64,000 bases of DNA from Norana najaformis (Eukaryota; Annelida; Clitellata; Crassiclitellata; Hormogastridae), in the NCBI GenBank assembly GCA_964023275.1, contig OZ029917.1, positions 22,926,488 to 22,990,487 of the forward strand. The letters are read 5' to 3'. Shown here piece by piece: positions 1 through 12,799 of this stretch. A program made the translations under genes and the position numbers. The notes beneath the pieces are model-generated. The model was not told the origin of the DNA. It ran no database searches and saw only the letters and a list, made by a program, of their open reading frames with translations. The number at the start of each line of letters is the position of its first letter. Position 1 is the first letter of the stretch.

Positions 1-2241
1 TGCCAAGCACTAGTGATGTTAAGAACTCAACATCCTTTGTAAATATTTCACAGGATATACGAATCAAAGCGGCTGACAAGGTGTCTGAAGTGTTATTTCT
101 TCATTTTCTTCTGCAGGTACATCAAGTAGCGGTGCAGATAAGTGCATAACCCTAGCTGTAACAGGTAAGCACACACATATGCAGGTGAGCAGACAGGAGT
201 TGACCAGCATAACTGATCATACAGGTGAACAACACTCTTAGCCGCCCCAGTGAGCACACTTACCACAACCAGATGAGACTGTTGTGACCAATATCTACCA
301 TCAAGGCACAGAAATGCAACTGGTGAGGTTGGCAGCACCAAATATAAAATTCTCCCTACAGCTCTGCTCTCAGAATCAATCCCAGCAGAAAGCCAAAGGT
401 CAGACGCTTTATGATCCATCTTTTTCAATCAATGACCAAGCTCAAAGGCCAGCCCAGGCATGCTTGATATTTCAGCTTAATTCAAAACAAATCACCCAAC
501 TATCTGATGCCTAGTCCACTTTGCTTTTATGAGCTTGCCTTTACTGGGCAAAGAATCATCAATTCCACATGACAAACCAGGACCTGACGTTCAGGCATAC
601 GAGCAACACGGCCTCCTTCACAGCTCTGCACATTTACGACTCAACAGAAGGCCCTGTGATATCATGTATTTGATGAAACAGGGCTTGCGGTTTTACCAGC
701 TGCAGTTCACCCATAGGTTGTTACAATTTCTGAGAAACACTTCATATGCTTTCATGTAGCCTTAAGAACTCAGATGAGCAAAAAATGCAGCATCCAACAG
801 ATGAAAAAGACCAATATTTAATCACCTACAGAAATTGGAAGCAACACAAATGGAATAATGCTTCAAAGAAGCATCTTTACAAGTGCATCAGCAATTGTGC
901 TACATTTACCTTTCTTATCCATGAACTGGTCTTGCACAGATTACACAGAGCAAGCACAATCAAAACTTTTGTATATTTTAACTATATATGCATTTATTCC
1001 TACAGGAGTACATGCAACATATAATACATTTGAACTTCTATTCTCCTAGTGATATTAGTATCTGCTGTTGAAAGACATTACTTTTAAGTGTTTGTCTCCA
1101 CCAGATTACAAAAAACAAAAGCTCAAAGGTTTCTGAGTGCAGCTGCACCAGTGCATGGCTTCGTTATCAAAGCGGCCAGCACCCGACTAAGCACAGAATT
1201 TTTTACACGATCTGCTAAGTGAAATCACGAGGCCCAGACATCACATGAATAACAAATTCTCGTCTCCAATTGTCACAGGACCTGAGTTTCATGCGACCTT
1301 AGCTTAACAACTCTCAGGGAACCTACGGAGGTATACGCTAAACAGCTAAGTACACATCTTGGTCAAGAATCAACGCATGTCACTCATGAAGAACTATTGT
1401 GCATTAGCCTGCACTTGCTTTTCAATCATCTGATCCATTAAGGCACTGCTGGTAAGTTATTACAGGAATAAGTTGTACATTTTTTAAATGCCATATGTTG
1501 TTTAATTGGACATTTCTATCATATTACCACAAGTACTGCAAGTCTTACGGGTGAAAGCATGCCAACACAAAAGACTGAAATAACTGAACTGTTATCCACA
1601 AGATTTAACAAAATTAACCTACTCTCTCTTCCTTTCATCAGTTCATCAGTCCACCCATCCATCCATTCATCCATATTCCAACCATCCACCTACCCACCAA
1701 TTTATCCCTCCACCTGCCCATTTATCACTACATCCACCCTTTCATCTATTTATCCAACTGACCTATCCATTAGTCCATCTATGAACCCATCAATCCAATA
1801 TCCATTGACCTTTCCATCAGTCAAAATCCAAAAACATATCAATAAACTGAAAAGGTCACTCGAAAGTGTTGAGCTGGTTAAAATCCAGCACAACAGCTAG
1901 GGCATAAGATCCCAAGGACAGCAAGTCCTCCCACCTGCAACCCTCACTCAACTTTATGCAGGCCAAAGGACTGGCAGCACAGGTAAAGTGAATAGAATTC
2001 CACAAGTTAGCACAGGATCCTGGTTAACCAACATGAAGGGAACTGAATTTCATAATTTGCATAAAACTGTTGTCACCCTCGTTGACTGTCCAGCTGCAGA
2101 AATCCGATTTATCACAGAACTCAGACACCGCTGCTTTTTCATGGTAGCAAGTTGGCCTTACCATGAAAGAGGTTGTCTGATGTCCACAAATGTGCTAGAA
2201 GTTCATAAAATGACGAGGTACAAACAAAGAGCCATATAACA
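1..2241. other. AT-rich tract, no gene recognised
   Basis: No open frame here resembles a known protein, and the frames are short and unsupported by splice signals that join into anything. The only compositional feature is a degenerate CCAT-rich stretch at about 1630-1810 made of many 'catccatc'-like words. The tract could be intron or untranslated region of a gene reading leftward from the CpG-rich patch at 9.2-9.9 kb; this is inference from position only. Confidence 0.5.
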
Positions 2242-2272
2242 CTGTCTGCTATAGAACTTCTATAGCAGACAG
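2242..2272. repeat. Perfect 15-bp inverted repeat with 1-nt centre
   Basis: The arm at 2242-2256 is exactly the reverse complement of 2258-2272, with a single C at 2257 between them. The match stops on the next base on both sides. It lies in AT-rich non-coding DNA. It could form a cruciform or, if transcribed, a near-perfect hairpin, but its role is unknown. Confidence 0.9.
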
Positions 2273-3399
2273 CACCAGTTGACACTGTTGCTGACAACAT
2301 ACAGTCAGTCATATAAAGATCTGTCTACAACTGGCAACTGATGCTTGTCAAGAAGACTAATATCCAGCAGACACACCAACTGTTTCTCTAACTAAGCTTT
2401 CTCTTTCTCTAAGCTCCATTTCTTTACAGCATGACTCTGCCTGCTTTCTGGCTCAAGCTTTTCACCAGTTTTTTAACAGAACTTTATTTCTGTAGCCTGT
2501 CTGTGGTCTGAAATTGTTCGTTTATATTGGTTCTTGGTACTCGAGCATAATTCTGTCACTTAAAGACTGAGCAGAAGTAAAAGCCATCTGTCTAGCTCTA
2601 ACATATTACTAAATCAAGTGCAATTAGGCCAATATCAGGTAATGTTATCTGGACATTAATATAGTGCCGCATTCAGTTGCATACAGCAATGCATCGCACA
2701 GCAATGAAAGAGCAACACACAAAGGCAAAAGAAAAAGATAAGATCTAAAGGTCGTTTGAAGATCAACTATATAAAGAGGAAATATCAATGAACACTTAAC
2801 TGACTGAAAACAGGTACTGGTATTACAACCATCATTCTGTCTCAGCCAACCGATATGACACTTGAGACATGATACTCAAGTGAACACACTCCTACATTCT
2901 GATGCCCAATCCCTAGTCTTAAACTTTATAAAGCAACTAGACTCAAAATGTTCTAAATTATTTAGGTGCCATGCTAAACCTTGCTAAGGTTTGACCCATC
3001 ACAAAGTTTCATATATAAATCCTCAAAGACAAGGTGAGAGTTTGACATTTTTACACAGGTTTTCGGAGCTATGCAAATCCTACTCACCCCTCAGGAAGAT
3101 GGATGGGAATGAGGCGTGTGGGAAGTCTGTCTGGCCTCCCTCAAATACCTTGCATAAGTTTAGACCAATGGCACCATCAGCTGATGTCACTATTGCAACT
3201 GTCATTGCAAATTCATATAGCACCACTTCAGGAGAAACTCCTCAGATGCTCTCCTGACCTAAGATCAGAACTGAGTGGTTTTCATGGGCTTTCGAAAGAT
3301 AGGCATAGAAGCCAAGAAGCTCATATTTTAGGCTGATAGACAACCTATTCCAGAAAGATGGGCTGAACACAACAAAGCTTCTCTGTTCCACTACGGAAG

Positions 3400-4520
3400 T
3401 TCTGTTCAGCGAGCTGTTCACCAAACAGAATGAGCAAAACAAAGATTCTAAGATGAGATAAGGTTCATTAGATGGTTGCCAAGTGATAATGCAGTAGTTT
3501 TCCATGTTCAGCAAGCTGTTCCACCAACCAGACTGAGCAAAACAAAGATTCTAAGATGAGATAAGGTCCATTAGATGGTTGCCAAGTGATGATGCAGTAG
3601 TTTTCCACGTTCAGCAAGCTGTTCCACCAACCAGACTGAGCAAAACAAAGATTCTAAGATGAGACAAGGTTCATTAGATGGTTGCCAAGTGATAATGCAG
3701 TAGTTTTCCATGTTCAGTAAGCTGTTCCATCAACCAGCAAAACAAAGATTCTAAGATGAGATAAGGTCCATTAGATGGTTGCCAAGTGATAATGCAGTAG
3801 TTTTCCATGTTCAGCAAGCTGTTCCACCAACCAGACTGAGCAAAACAAAGATTCTAAGATGAGATAAGGTCCATTAGATGGTTGCCAAGTGATAATGCAG
3901 TAGTTGTCCATGTTCAGCAAGCTGTTCCACCAACCAGACTGAGCAAAACAAAGATTATAAGATGAGACAAGGTCCATTAGATGGTTGCCAAGTGATAATG
4001 CAGTAGTTTTCCATGTTCAGCAAGCTGTTCCACCAACCAGACTGAGCAAAACAAAGATTATAAGATGAGACAAGGTTCATTAGATGGTTGCCAAGTGATA
4101 ATGCAGTAGTTTTCCATGTTCAGCAAGCTGTTCCACCAACCAGCAAAACAAAGATTCTAAGATGAGATAAGGTCCATTAGATGGTTGCCAAGTCATAATG
4201 CAGTAGTTTTCCATGTTCAGCAAGCTGTTCCACCAACCAGACTGAGCAAAACAAAGATTATAAGATGAGACAAGGTTCATTAGATGGTTGCCAAGTGATA
4301 ATGCAGTAGTTTTCCATGTTCAGCAAGCTGTTCCACCAACCAGACTGAGCAAAACAAAGATTATAAGATGAGACAAGGTTCATTAGATGGTTGCCAAGTG
4401 ATAATGCAGTAGTTTTCCATGTTCAGCAAGCTGTTCCACCAACCAGCAAAACAAAGATTCTAAGATGAGATAAGGTCCATTAGATGGTTGCCAAGTGATA
4501 ATGCAGTAGTTTTCCATGTG
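3400..4520 (+). repeat. Minisatellite, 103-bp and 97-bp units, about 11 copies
   Basis: The phrase gatggttgcc recurs at 3471, 3574, 3677, 3774, 3877, 3980, 4083, 4180, 4283, 4386 and 4483. The spacings are 103, 103, 97, 103, 103, 103, 97, 103, 103 and 97. The 97-bp units lack the six bases actgag between ccaaccag and caaaac. Other variants alternate (attctaag/attataag, aaggtcc/aaggttc, gataag/gacaag), so units were copied in blocks. Because 103 is not a multiple of three, the short repetitive open frames on the minus strand here are by-products, not genes. Confidence 0.95.
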
Positions 4521-6929
4521 CTGTTTTTAGTTTAAATTCATCTAAAGCCACATGATCCAAAGGCAAGGCTGTCTAATCCCGCACTGCTGCTGCCCTACTT
4601 ACAATACTTCAGAAGCCCAACAGAACTACACAATGACTCTGAAGGATTCATTCATGAAACACGTATGTCAACATGCAATACGCACAGGTGATTTGTACAT
4701 GCACATGCTCATGTGTTTGTGCTCTTAGCTCGATAACCACTTGAACTGTCATTCTAAAATGCCTAAAAATATATAAGGAGTATAATACAAGTTATGAGTC
4801 TGGTTACAACACGCACAGTGACCACGTGGTGACGTACGGACACTTCAAACACACCTTATTCATTGTTGATTTTCAGTGCATCATGAATACATGTATGCCC
4901 TGTGCATTGCAATAATGGCGCTACAGAATTTACTTGACTAGATTAGATACGTGTGTATCTGGACATTTATACAGCCCCTTTAATTGACTTCTTAGAGGCG
5001 CCAAACAAGGCTGCCTTCCAGATCTAACAAGACGCAACGTAACATAAGCTGATACTGTCATCCAAAGCTGGCAGTTTGTTATTGAACTGGGTAACCTTTA
5101 CAGAAAGGTTCTTACGGGTTTGCAAAGGTTTTTTATGGTTGCATTTCCACCCAACAAAAACCACACCACTTCTCAGAGGATGCAATAACTGTATCATTTT
5201 CAATATCTGGCAAAAAAGGCCAGCTTAAGTGAAGCAGGCAAGAGCAAGTATTATTTCTCCAATCATTCTGATTGCCAGTGTTCAGGCATCTAAGCAATGA
5301 CATGACAGCCTGCTAGAACAATCCCATTCAGACTGGGTCAGCATCTCCAACTTCACCCTTGTGCACTGACTTGGACTTAAACAGAACCATTTTGGCCTCA
5401 TTGTTTCTCTGGAGTGTAGAGGGCTGGGGCAGCCGCTGCCTCCTTCTCCGCTGCCGCCTTTAGGGTATAATTTATAAAAACCTAGTATCATTTAATGGTT
5501 CCTTAATGACCAAACTGGAGAAGACCAATGGGAGCAAAAGGTCAGTTGAACTGCCAGCAAGATCATCATCTCATCTCCATAAGGAAAAGGTGTAGATGCC
5601 AGCTACAGAGGAAAAGAGGTCAGCACCTAAAGTGCTACAGTTTGCTGGCTGAGGGAGAGATCTGGAAATAGGTTTTCTGCCCAGGTCTTGTTTATTCACC
5701 TCTCCGTTGTTAAAAGGCTTGGAAGAATTACTGAAACCGACCACTGTCATGGAGATAAAATAGTCCGGAATGACCCAGGATAGGCGGTGCTCAGAACGGA
5801 AATAAAGCAGCAATGATCTATAGCATTCCCAAACACATATACAAGCCACTTGAAATGGCTGTCAAAGCCCTGCAGAACATCCACATGGAGTCTGCAGTAT
5901 CCAAACATAAGCCTATGTATAAGCAAGCCAATCACATTTCTAGTAATTAGTAGCCTAATCTAATGCTGAAAAAGGCCTATCTATTGTTTCACTAATTGCT
6001 ATTCACTATAATCACTTATCACTCACTATACACCAATCAGACACAAAGGATTAGTTCCATTTCTGTAATCAGTGTCATTATTACATGTCTCAGCATCCTT
6101 AGGAAGTGCTTAACAGGGCTACGGAAGTGGTAAGATGCATACATGCATACAAACACATAGTAGTAAACATCATAGCCTAAGACTGTAAAGTAACATACTG
6201 TAATGGAATGCTTTACTGAACCCTTTTTAAACATTCAGTATATGCTGAAGAACATAATTATATTCATTGGGTAAACTGCTGCTTAGTGTTGAAACTTAGC
6301 TCTTTCAGAATTCAATTATTCTTTGCCTCTCTGAGACCTCAGTCATTTTCAGAGAACTTCAAGTTGTCTGTGTGACTTGGCAAGAGGCATCAAGTGAAGC
6401 ATTCAACTGTCTTCTAACTTTTGCCGTAATAATTATTGGTTTTTTATTTTAATTGGGTGACTTCAAGCTAGTGAAGTTATCCATTCAGTCATACTGTAGT
6501 TATTATATATTCTTTACAACATGAATTTTAGTTATAATTAGTTATCGTTATTGCTCAAGTTTCAGTTTTAGTTAATAGTAACTAAAACTTTTGGCCTTCA
6601 GCTATTACATTCTGAGTTTTAATTATATTTGTTCCAGCTTTTCCAGAAACATGCTTTGTGCAGTTTGGACTGCAATACTTTCAAGTTTAGGCCTTTAGAC
6701 CAACAGGAATAAACTTTTTCTGGCCTAGTTTTAAGGCAGCTTTCTACTATTACCAGTGACATTTTTGAAGCATTCTTTAATGCATTCTCCTATGCTTTAA
6801 AGCATTTATAGGTCTGCCAGGTTTCACGTGTGCACTGATCTGCTTAAAGGATTTTCAGCAGATTTCTAAAAAATATATATTTCCTCATATTTTCTTGAAT
6901 ATATATTTGAAATACTCACTAAAACATGT
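4521..6929. other. AT-rich non-coding tract
   Basis: No recognisable gene. One small patch at 5398-5458 stands out for GC-rich, codon-like sequence when read on the minus strand: an alanine/lysine/glutamate-rich tail ending in TGA at 5398-5400. It has no convincing upstream acceptor or partner exon. A small hairpin (gttttagtta / taactaaaac) sits near 6570. Confidence 0.4.
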
Positions 6930-7340
6930 CCTAATTTCACCTCTAAATTTAATTTATGCTAGTGACACCAACTAAACTCCATTTAACAATGCCCAAATTA
7001 AGCCATCTGACAGACATAGACACTGGCTTATATGTACCACAACAGAACTACTAAACTGCAACTATGAAGAAACGTTCAGTATGTAAAATAATGACCGAGC
7101 ACGATTTTTTATTATTTGTTTTTGTTGCGGTTTTCATTATTATTAGTGCAGTGAGTTTTTGTATTAGCTCTAGTTATAGTATTTTTCTTGTTTGCTTAGT
7201 TTTAATTTCATTATCGTTATTGCCCGAGTTAGTTATATAGTTATAGTTATCGTTAACATTATGTTACCATTATCATTAACGGTAACGTAATGTTAACAAT
7301 AACTATAACTATTATCATTAACGGAAACTTCACTACTTCG
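6930..7340 (+). repeat. Dispersed AT-rich repeat with terminal hairpin, copy 1
   Basis: This segment shares words and order with 35960-36370: cctctaaatttaattta, a stretch around cagaactac / tagaactac, then ttattgcc-gagtt, gttatagtta and finally taacggaaacttcact. Near its end is a 30-bp inverted repeat (7239-7268 against 7281-7310, two mismatches, 12-nt loop). The second copy lies inside an SLC30A7 intron and has a much weaker hairpin. It is probably a non-autonomous element or a LINE 3' end; the family is unknown. Confidence 0.6.
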
Positions 7341-9190
7341 TCTCTGGTGTAATTGCAATTAATAGAGACAGTTTCTTAGAGCAAACAGAGCAAAACTGTG
7401 TTCAGAATAAATACACAAGTTGCATTCATTATTGTAAACAAAAAACAGGAAGCCAGAACGAATATCTAGTTTATATTTACAACTTTGTTTCCGCCTACAA
7501 ACAGCTAGAACAAGAGCAAAATCCCTTTGTTTACATATTTCACCAAGACAATCGTTTTGCCCACAGACCCTGATGCACATCAGGTAGCGAGAGTAACCCA
7601 AAGCTTAAGAAATTGAAGTTTTGCATTCTTACACCCACCGCTTGAAATGGCCTGTTAATCTTACATAATGCAAACTTCTGTTAGACAATGAGGTTAGAAT
7701 CTGTACACACAGATGAGATGCCAACAACATCGATACACTGTATCTTAAAGCATCACAGGTTGAGAGTACAGCATTTGATCGTCAAAACCGCATTCTTAAA
7801 AAATATGAAATGCAATCTTGGCATAAGTGATAAACAGCATTCCACTCAGGTTTTGTCTGTATAACCAGCTCGCATGTGCCATACTTCTCTCTTGTCAAAT
7901 GCAACAGATTGCATATAGACGTTTCAGCTCTTCCAGAGAATGGTCTCAGGAAGACAGATCATCTCAGGAATCACATCTACTGCTCAGTAGCTCAGGACTT
8001 GATATCGTCTGGTTATTCAAAAAACTGAAATTATCTGGACAAGTGTTTGTTGCTATATTTTCTTCCAAACACCAAAATACAATCTCTGCGTCATTTCAAA
8101 GCACCAACCACTGGAACAGTGGCGGTGTCAGTATGAGCTTTCTGCTTTGGTCAGGTCTTAAATCAGTAATCTGGCTTACTTATTCAGAGGCTAAATAAAT
8201 CTGAATACAAATACACAAATAAAAAATTGCAGACCGAGCTAAAGCAGGCCTACATAGCTGTTACACCATCATCCGTAAATGAAAGAAATCACAGGATGTT
8301 ACAGTTCCTAACTCCATGTTAATACCATCAAACCACGATATCGTAAGGACTGTGCTGAGCATAACCGATTTACAGTGGTCTCCTCAACCTAACACTACAG
8401 CCGTTGGCGACAGAGTTTTTCCTTACACAAGTAAGTCCCATCCCGTGAGAAATTCTATCCAATAGTTCTTACTATCTTCTCCTCTAGGAGTTGTTCACGT
8501 GCATCAAAGTTATTACTGTGGGCTACAAGACTCTGGATGCAATTATAAACATCAAATAACAGTGTTTATCTTGCAGGTTTACTTAGAAAGAAACTGACCA
8601 TCTCTATTTGCTGTATGGAAGCAAGAAGCATTTTGATATTATCAGTAAACTGGCTCTGTGCAAACAGCAAAAAGCCGCTCTGCCACTTGTCCCTCCATTA
8701 ATCCATCCTAAACACCAGTGAACACAAAGACTTAGGCAAACTGCTGAACATAGTGTTCAAACATCCCACCACTTGGAAACTGTGGGATGAGCTATGGAAA
8801 TTCCACAAACACAAAAGACAAACTCACAAAACAAAAACACCTACGCAAACTGCAATAAACGTCAACACATACACTCCTCTAAGTGTACCTGCATATCGAA
8901 ATTGATGTATGTAAATGTGTATACTAGAATTCACACAAGCATCCCAAAACCTCCAAATATGCTACGAGAAGGCACTGTTGACAGTAAAGAATGAAGTGGC
9001 CATTTATACAGTTACATAGCAACACTAAGGCCAAACACATAGAGTTGCATGCATTCATTCATTCGTACATACATACATGCATATGTACATTCGTATATAC
9101 AACCTTACACACACGCATACATACATAAACACACGCATACATATTACTGTGGGTTATGGCCATGCATACACGGACTGACCGTGAGACGCA
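7341..9190. other. AT-rich tract ending in CATA-type simple repeat
   Basis: No gene recognised. The right end (about 9050-9150) is a degenerate catt/cata repeat. The open frames seen here have no splice or composition support. Confidence 0.5.
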
Positions 9191-9199
9191 ACGCACACA

Positions 9200-9930
9200 C
9201 GACCCCTGTACGCCCTAACTGACGATCACATGCGTTCAAAAAGGGCGACTCGACCACCATCAATCGCACCCGACAGAACGGCAACATCAGCCGAGCCCCA
9301 CCGCCGCAGCCTGAGTGAGGAGGCAGCAACGGCGGCGGCAGCGGCGGCGGCCGATGGCGGCGGGCGATCGACCGACCGACCGACCGCCCGATCAACGACC
9401 GGAGAGAAGCACTCGGGTCAAAAGCAACCCATACATGCGCCACCACGGACGGACGGACTAACGAACTGAAGAGATTGGCGAAACCTACCGCAGCAGGAGG
9501 TCCAGTGGGCAAGAACGAACCACATACACAATCCACCAATCGTCTTCGTTGTCCTTCGGTCGGCCATTATTGCGGACCGCTTTAAGCATCGAAATCCGTT
9601 TTAAACACTGGAAAAACGCCACCGAAATTAATCCTCCTACTCCTCCTTCCTCCTCCTATATATCTCGCGCCCAAGATGATTATAGTATCTGAGGCTCCCC
9701 TTCGTTCGTTCTCTTTTTCGCTCGCTCGTTGGCCACAGCGGCAGTGGAGGCCTTCAACGACGCCAGGCCAGGCCAGGCTAGGGTAAGCTTGGCTAGGCTA
9801 GGCTAGCAGGCCAGAAGAAGACTAGGAAGGTGGGGCAGAGGAGGGGCGATCAGCAGACGACCGCAGCGCTGTGGCGTAGTGATATGCGGTCCACAATGCC
9901 ATGGCGCGTACGCTCCCAGGTAAATTGCAC
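9200..9930. promoter_or_regulatory. CpG-rich patch, possible promoter or first exon
   Basis: Base composition changes abruptly from AT-rich flanks to a CpG-dense stretch with ggc/gcg trinucleotide runs (about 9325-9365) and gaccgaccgac words. Possible splice donors exist on both strands: on the minus strand near 9490 (GCG followed by gtaggt), and on the plus strand near 9919 (CCCAG followed by gtaaat) shortly after two ATGs at 9897 and 9901. The 131-codon minus-strand frame through this patch is Pro/Arg/Ser-rich and looks like a by-product of GC content. A transcription start for a gene outside the recognisable set is the best guess. Confidence 0.35.
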
Positions 9931-10889
9931 TAGGTGGCGTGTCTCATCGGTCGCGGTAACTGTAATACTGTAAAGTAATTTAAAGCGCCTACACATCTCA
10001 CCACCATACAATTATCCGCGTCTGCTGAGACAGGCTTATTAGCTGACCATTAACTTCGACAATCAAATTTTGAGGATCAGTGAACTGTCGGAAAACCTCC
10101 ACAAAATCGGTGCGCGTATACACTGAAAATCAGTTTGATTATTTAATGACGCCTTCATATTTAAGACGATAGGCGATAGAAAGCACTTAGGCCACAACAT
10201 TTGAGAGAGAAAATGACTGGATGGCGAGAACGAGGAACGATGAGAAAGAACGAACGTAGATAAGTGTTGTAATCTATACGTGAGAGAGACAGAATTCTGT
10301 AACGGATGCGCTGAGGAACCTCCACCCAAAAAAGCACGGAGACGAGATATAAATTCCAGAGGGCAACTACTTGCAGCTTATGTTCAATTGTGCCAGAGAC
10401 GTCTTTGAACTTTCATGCCTTCCGAAATTACTGCAGAGCCAGACAATCCGCAAATGAGGGTGTGATGTTGTTGCCCTCGTATTCGGAAAAAAGACAAACC
10501 GCCGTCAAATAAATGGGCATTCTTCTATTTAAAAATACGCTAAATTGCCTGCTAGTGAACGAAGATTTCCAACAGAAATATGAAAAGTTGATTTAAACAT
10601 ACGTAAAATGCCCGTTAAATAAAACGGGGATTAGTAAGTAAGTAGTAAGAAATCTGTTAACATTCCTCGTGTCCATCGGCAGAGCGAGGAATCGTAGGCG
10701 GTTAGCCGTTATAAACGGGCTGTACATAAACTGAGACACGGGATACCCGTAATTTTATGTGAAAATTTCCGGCAATTCTGTTGACGTCTCATTTTCATGG
10801 AAAATAACGAACAACTATCAACAGAGTGGGACTGCAGTTGTCTCATTTGTGCACCAGCTGAAGATCTTCAGTCTTACACAGTTATACAA
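9931..10889. other. Non-coding, unassigned
   Basis: No gene, tRNA-like signal or clear repeat family recognised. The 88-codon minus-strand frame at 10063-10329 has no recognised similarity. Confidence 0.4.
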
Positions 10890-11045
10890 CCCCATGGCTA
10901 TACATCCTTATATGGCGTGGCGCCCATTGAAACGGGCAACAGTGGTGAAGAACCTCACCAGCTAAATTCAATGAAAAGTCAGCAGGGTCGAGGCTATACG
11001 GTCGCTATAGAAAACCGTGTAAATTTACATTTAATTTACTCAGCG
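10890..11045 (+). mobile_element. SINE family B, copy 1 (body and tail)
   Basis: It shares its body with 11935-12130 and 15185-15360: a block containing tggcg-tgg-cgcccattgaaac, then cagggtcgagg, cggtcgctatag, and a tail of atttac hexamers. The tRNA-like head seen in the 15.1-kb copy is not evident here. Three copies within 4.5 kb at different divergence indicate an interspersed family. Confidence 0.65.
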
Positions 11046-11534
11046 GAATACAGTAAGTAGACCATGGAGGTAGGCCTACATAAGAAATAGATAATCGATT
11101 GCCTAGCTTACATTTGATGTCTTGTATAGACGCTGGCGGATCCAGATGTTGACACAGATGGGGCCTAATTTACCATGTGTGGTAGAAGTCTGGTAATGTG
11201 AAACACTTTTTGATAACCCAAAACCACAATTTCAAACAATTCTTCTAAACCTCTGAGAACTGTTTTTGTCTTTTTCAACTTTTTAATTTATCTGAGCTTA
11301 CATTTATGAGTTTATTTTAGAAAATTTTCTTTGCCTCTCAATCAATGGCCGAATTGACCATTCGTCCCCTTGAAGAAAGTAGACAAGGTCATGCAACTGT
11401 ACTGCGCGGTAACCCGTCTGACTTTACATCAGAGGAATGGCTACTGTTTAGGATAAGGATCAGAATCAGACGTTAGGTTCAAGTTCAACTTGCACTGATT
11501 CTTGATAACATGGACTTCACAGTGAATAATCGTA

Positions 11535-11770
11535 GTCGTAATTGTAAACTCGAAATTTCTAAAGTGCTGTGCCACGTCAGTTGGATTGCCCAAAGATGTC
11601 ATATCAAGAACCAAGTCCGGTTGCCGGAAGATCAGAGAAAAGGGGAAGAGGTGCTGTTAGGGTGGGTTGGGTTTAAGCTGAGATAAATGGGAAGGCAGCG
11701 GATTTGAATTTGATGAATCAGGGTGGGATTTCTTGAAAAGGTGAGACTTCAGTTTTGAATGCAATACCTG
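11535..11770 (-). mobile_element. Transposon fragment related to the 16.9-kb copy
   Basis: Starting at gtaaactcgaaatttctaaag, this segment matches 16920-17040 and 17620-17670 in order: gttg/attg-cccaaagatg, caagtccggttgcc, a GA-rich spot, then gttagggtgggt-gtgtt/gggttt and gagataaatgggaagg. In this copy the GA-rich spot is only about 25 bp (gatcagagaaaaggggaagagg). At 16.9 kb the same spot has expanded into the (GAGAG)n array. It probably belongs to the 3' end of a CR1-like LINE, because the first words match the LINE tails at 13.2, 16.4 and 46.3 kb. Confidence 0.6.
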
Positions 11771-11934
11771 AGGAGTCACAGATAGAGGGGCTTGACACGC
11801 ATGATGGTGGGAGAACATTATATTAATATTTGATCCCATAGAAATTTTGATACGTATTTCACGGTATTTCTTACACTTTCTCAGTTTGAATGACATTGCT
11901 GTGACCTTTGAAGAAACAACAGCGTGATCCTGAA

Positions 11935-12130
11935 CCACCTCTAAGAGATACACTAAGATATTTGAATCTCGGGCTAGCATTTTCGTATACGGGGACCATA
12001 AAGGGTGGCACACATTCAAACGGAAAACGGGCAGTGGTGGTGAAGGATCTTTCCCGATAAATTCATTGAAAATGAGCAGGGTCGAGGCCGTACGGCGGTC
12101 GCTGTAGAAAAACGCGTACATTTACATTTG
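11935..12130 (+). mobile_element. SINE family B, copy 2
   Basis: It begins near gatatttgaatctcgggct, which matches 15188-15207 almost exactly. It continues through the shared body (ggggacc, ggtggcac, gtggtgaaggatct, gagcagggtcga, gtcgctgtagaaaaacg) into an acatttacattt tail. Order and spacing follow the 15.1-kb copy. Confidence 0.7.
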
Positions 12131-12799
12131 CACTAGACCAATATCTATTTCTGTTATTAAAAATGATCGGGTTGTTATTCCTTACCGCACCTGGTGTAAT
12201 AGTTTCTCTGTTTATGCCTCGGCGGCGTCGGATGGCGCTCTGGAAGTATCTGGCCTAGATTATATTGGCGGCAGAGAACCAGCGCAGAGGTTTTTATGCC
12301 GGGTTTATTCGTTTTGGCGGGAGCGGGAGGGGCGTCGCACGATGTATCCCGATCTCGCCCTCTGGTGTTAGCGTGGCTTCGTCATAAAACGTCACCAGCA
12401 GCAACGGACGAAATTGCCGTAAATAACAAAGCCAAGGTCAATAATAATATTAAGACAATTTCTATAGCGCCGTAACACGGCCGAGGCCGAAGAAAAGGGC
12501 GCTGTACATAAGTTCAGGCGACAATAAAAGGCGGGTGGTTTGCCATGAAGGGGTGGTAAGTTGGGGTGGATGGGTGGGTGAAAGGTCGAAAAGAGCGCCA
12601 ACGTGCGGGCAAAATATCGGTGTATAGATCGGGACAGTTGTGTTGATTGTTCAAATTAAACATGAATTGTTTCAATGGACTTAGGTCCAGTTCGAAATTA
12701 TTTAATCTCATGTGATGACTTTTGCGTCATAGTTGATTGATTTAGCAATAATAGGGCAAAAATTTCATTACCTAGGATAATCCCACATAATTATCGGTT

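Noticed and set aside
3771-4280. Two related 66-68-codon minus-strand frames with shared motifs
   Set aside because: Frames through the 103/97-bp minisatellite; similarity reflects the DNA repeat.
9144-9539. 131-codon minus-strand frame in the CpG-rich patch
   Set aside because: Pro/Arg/Ser/Leu composition driven by GC content, no recognisable domain, overlapped by an open frame on the other strand.
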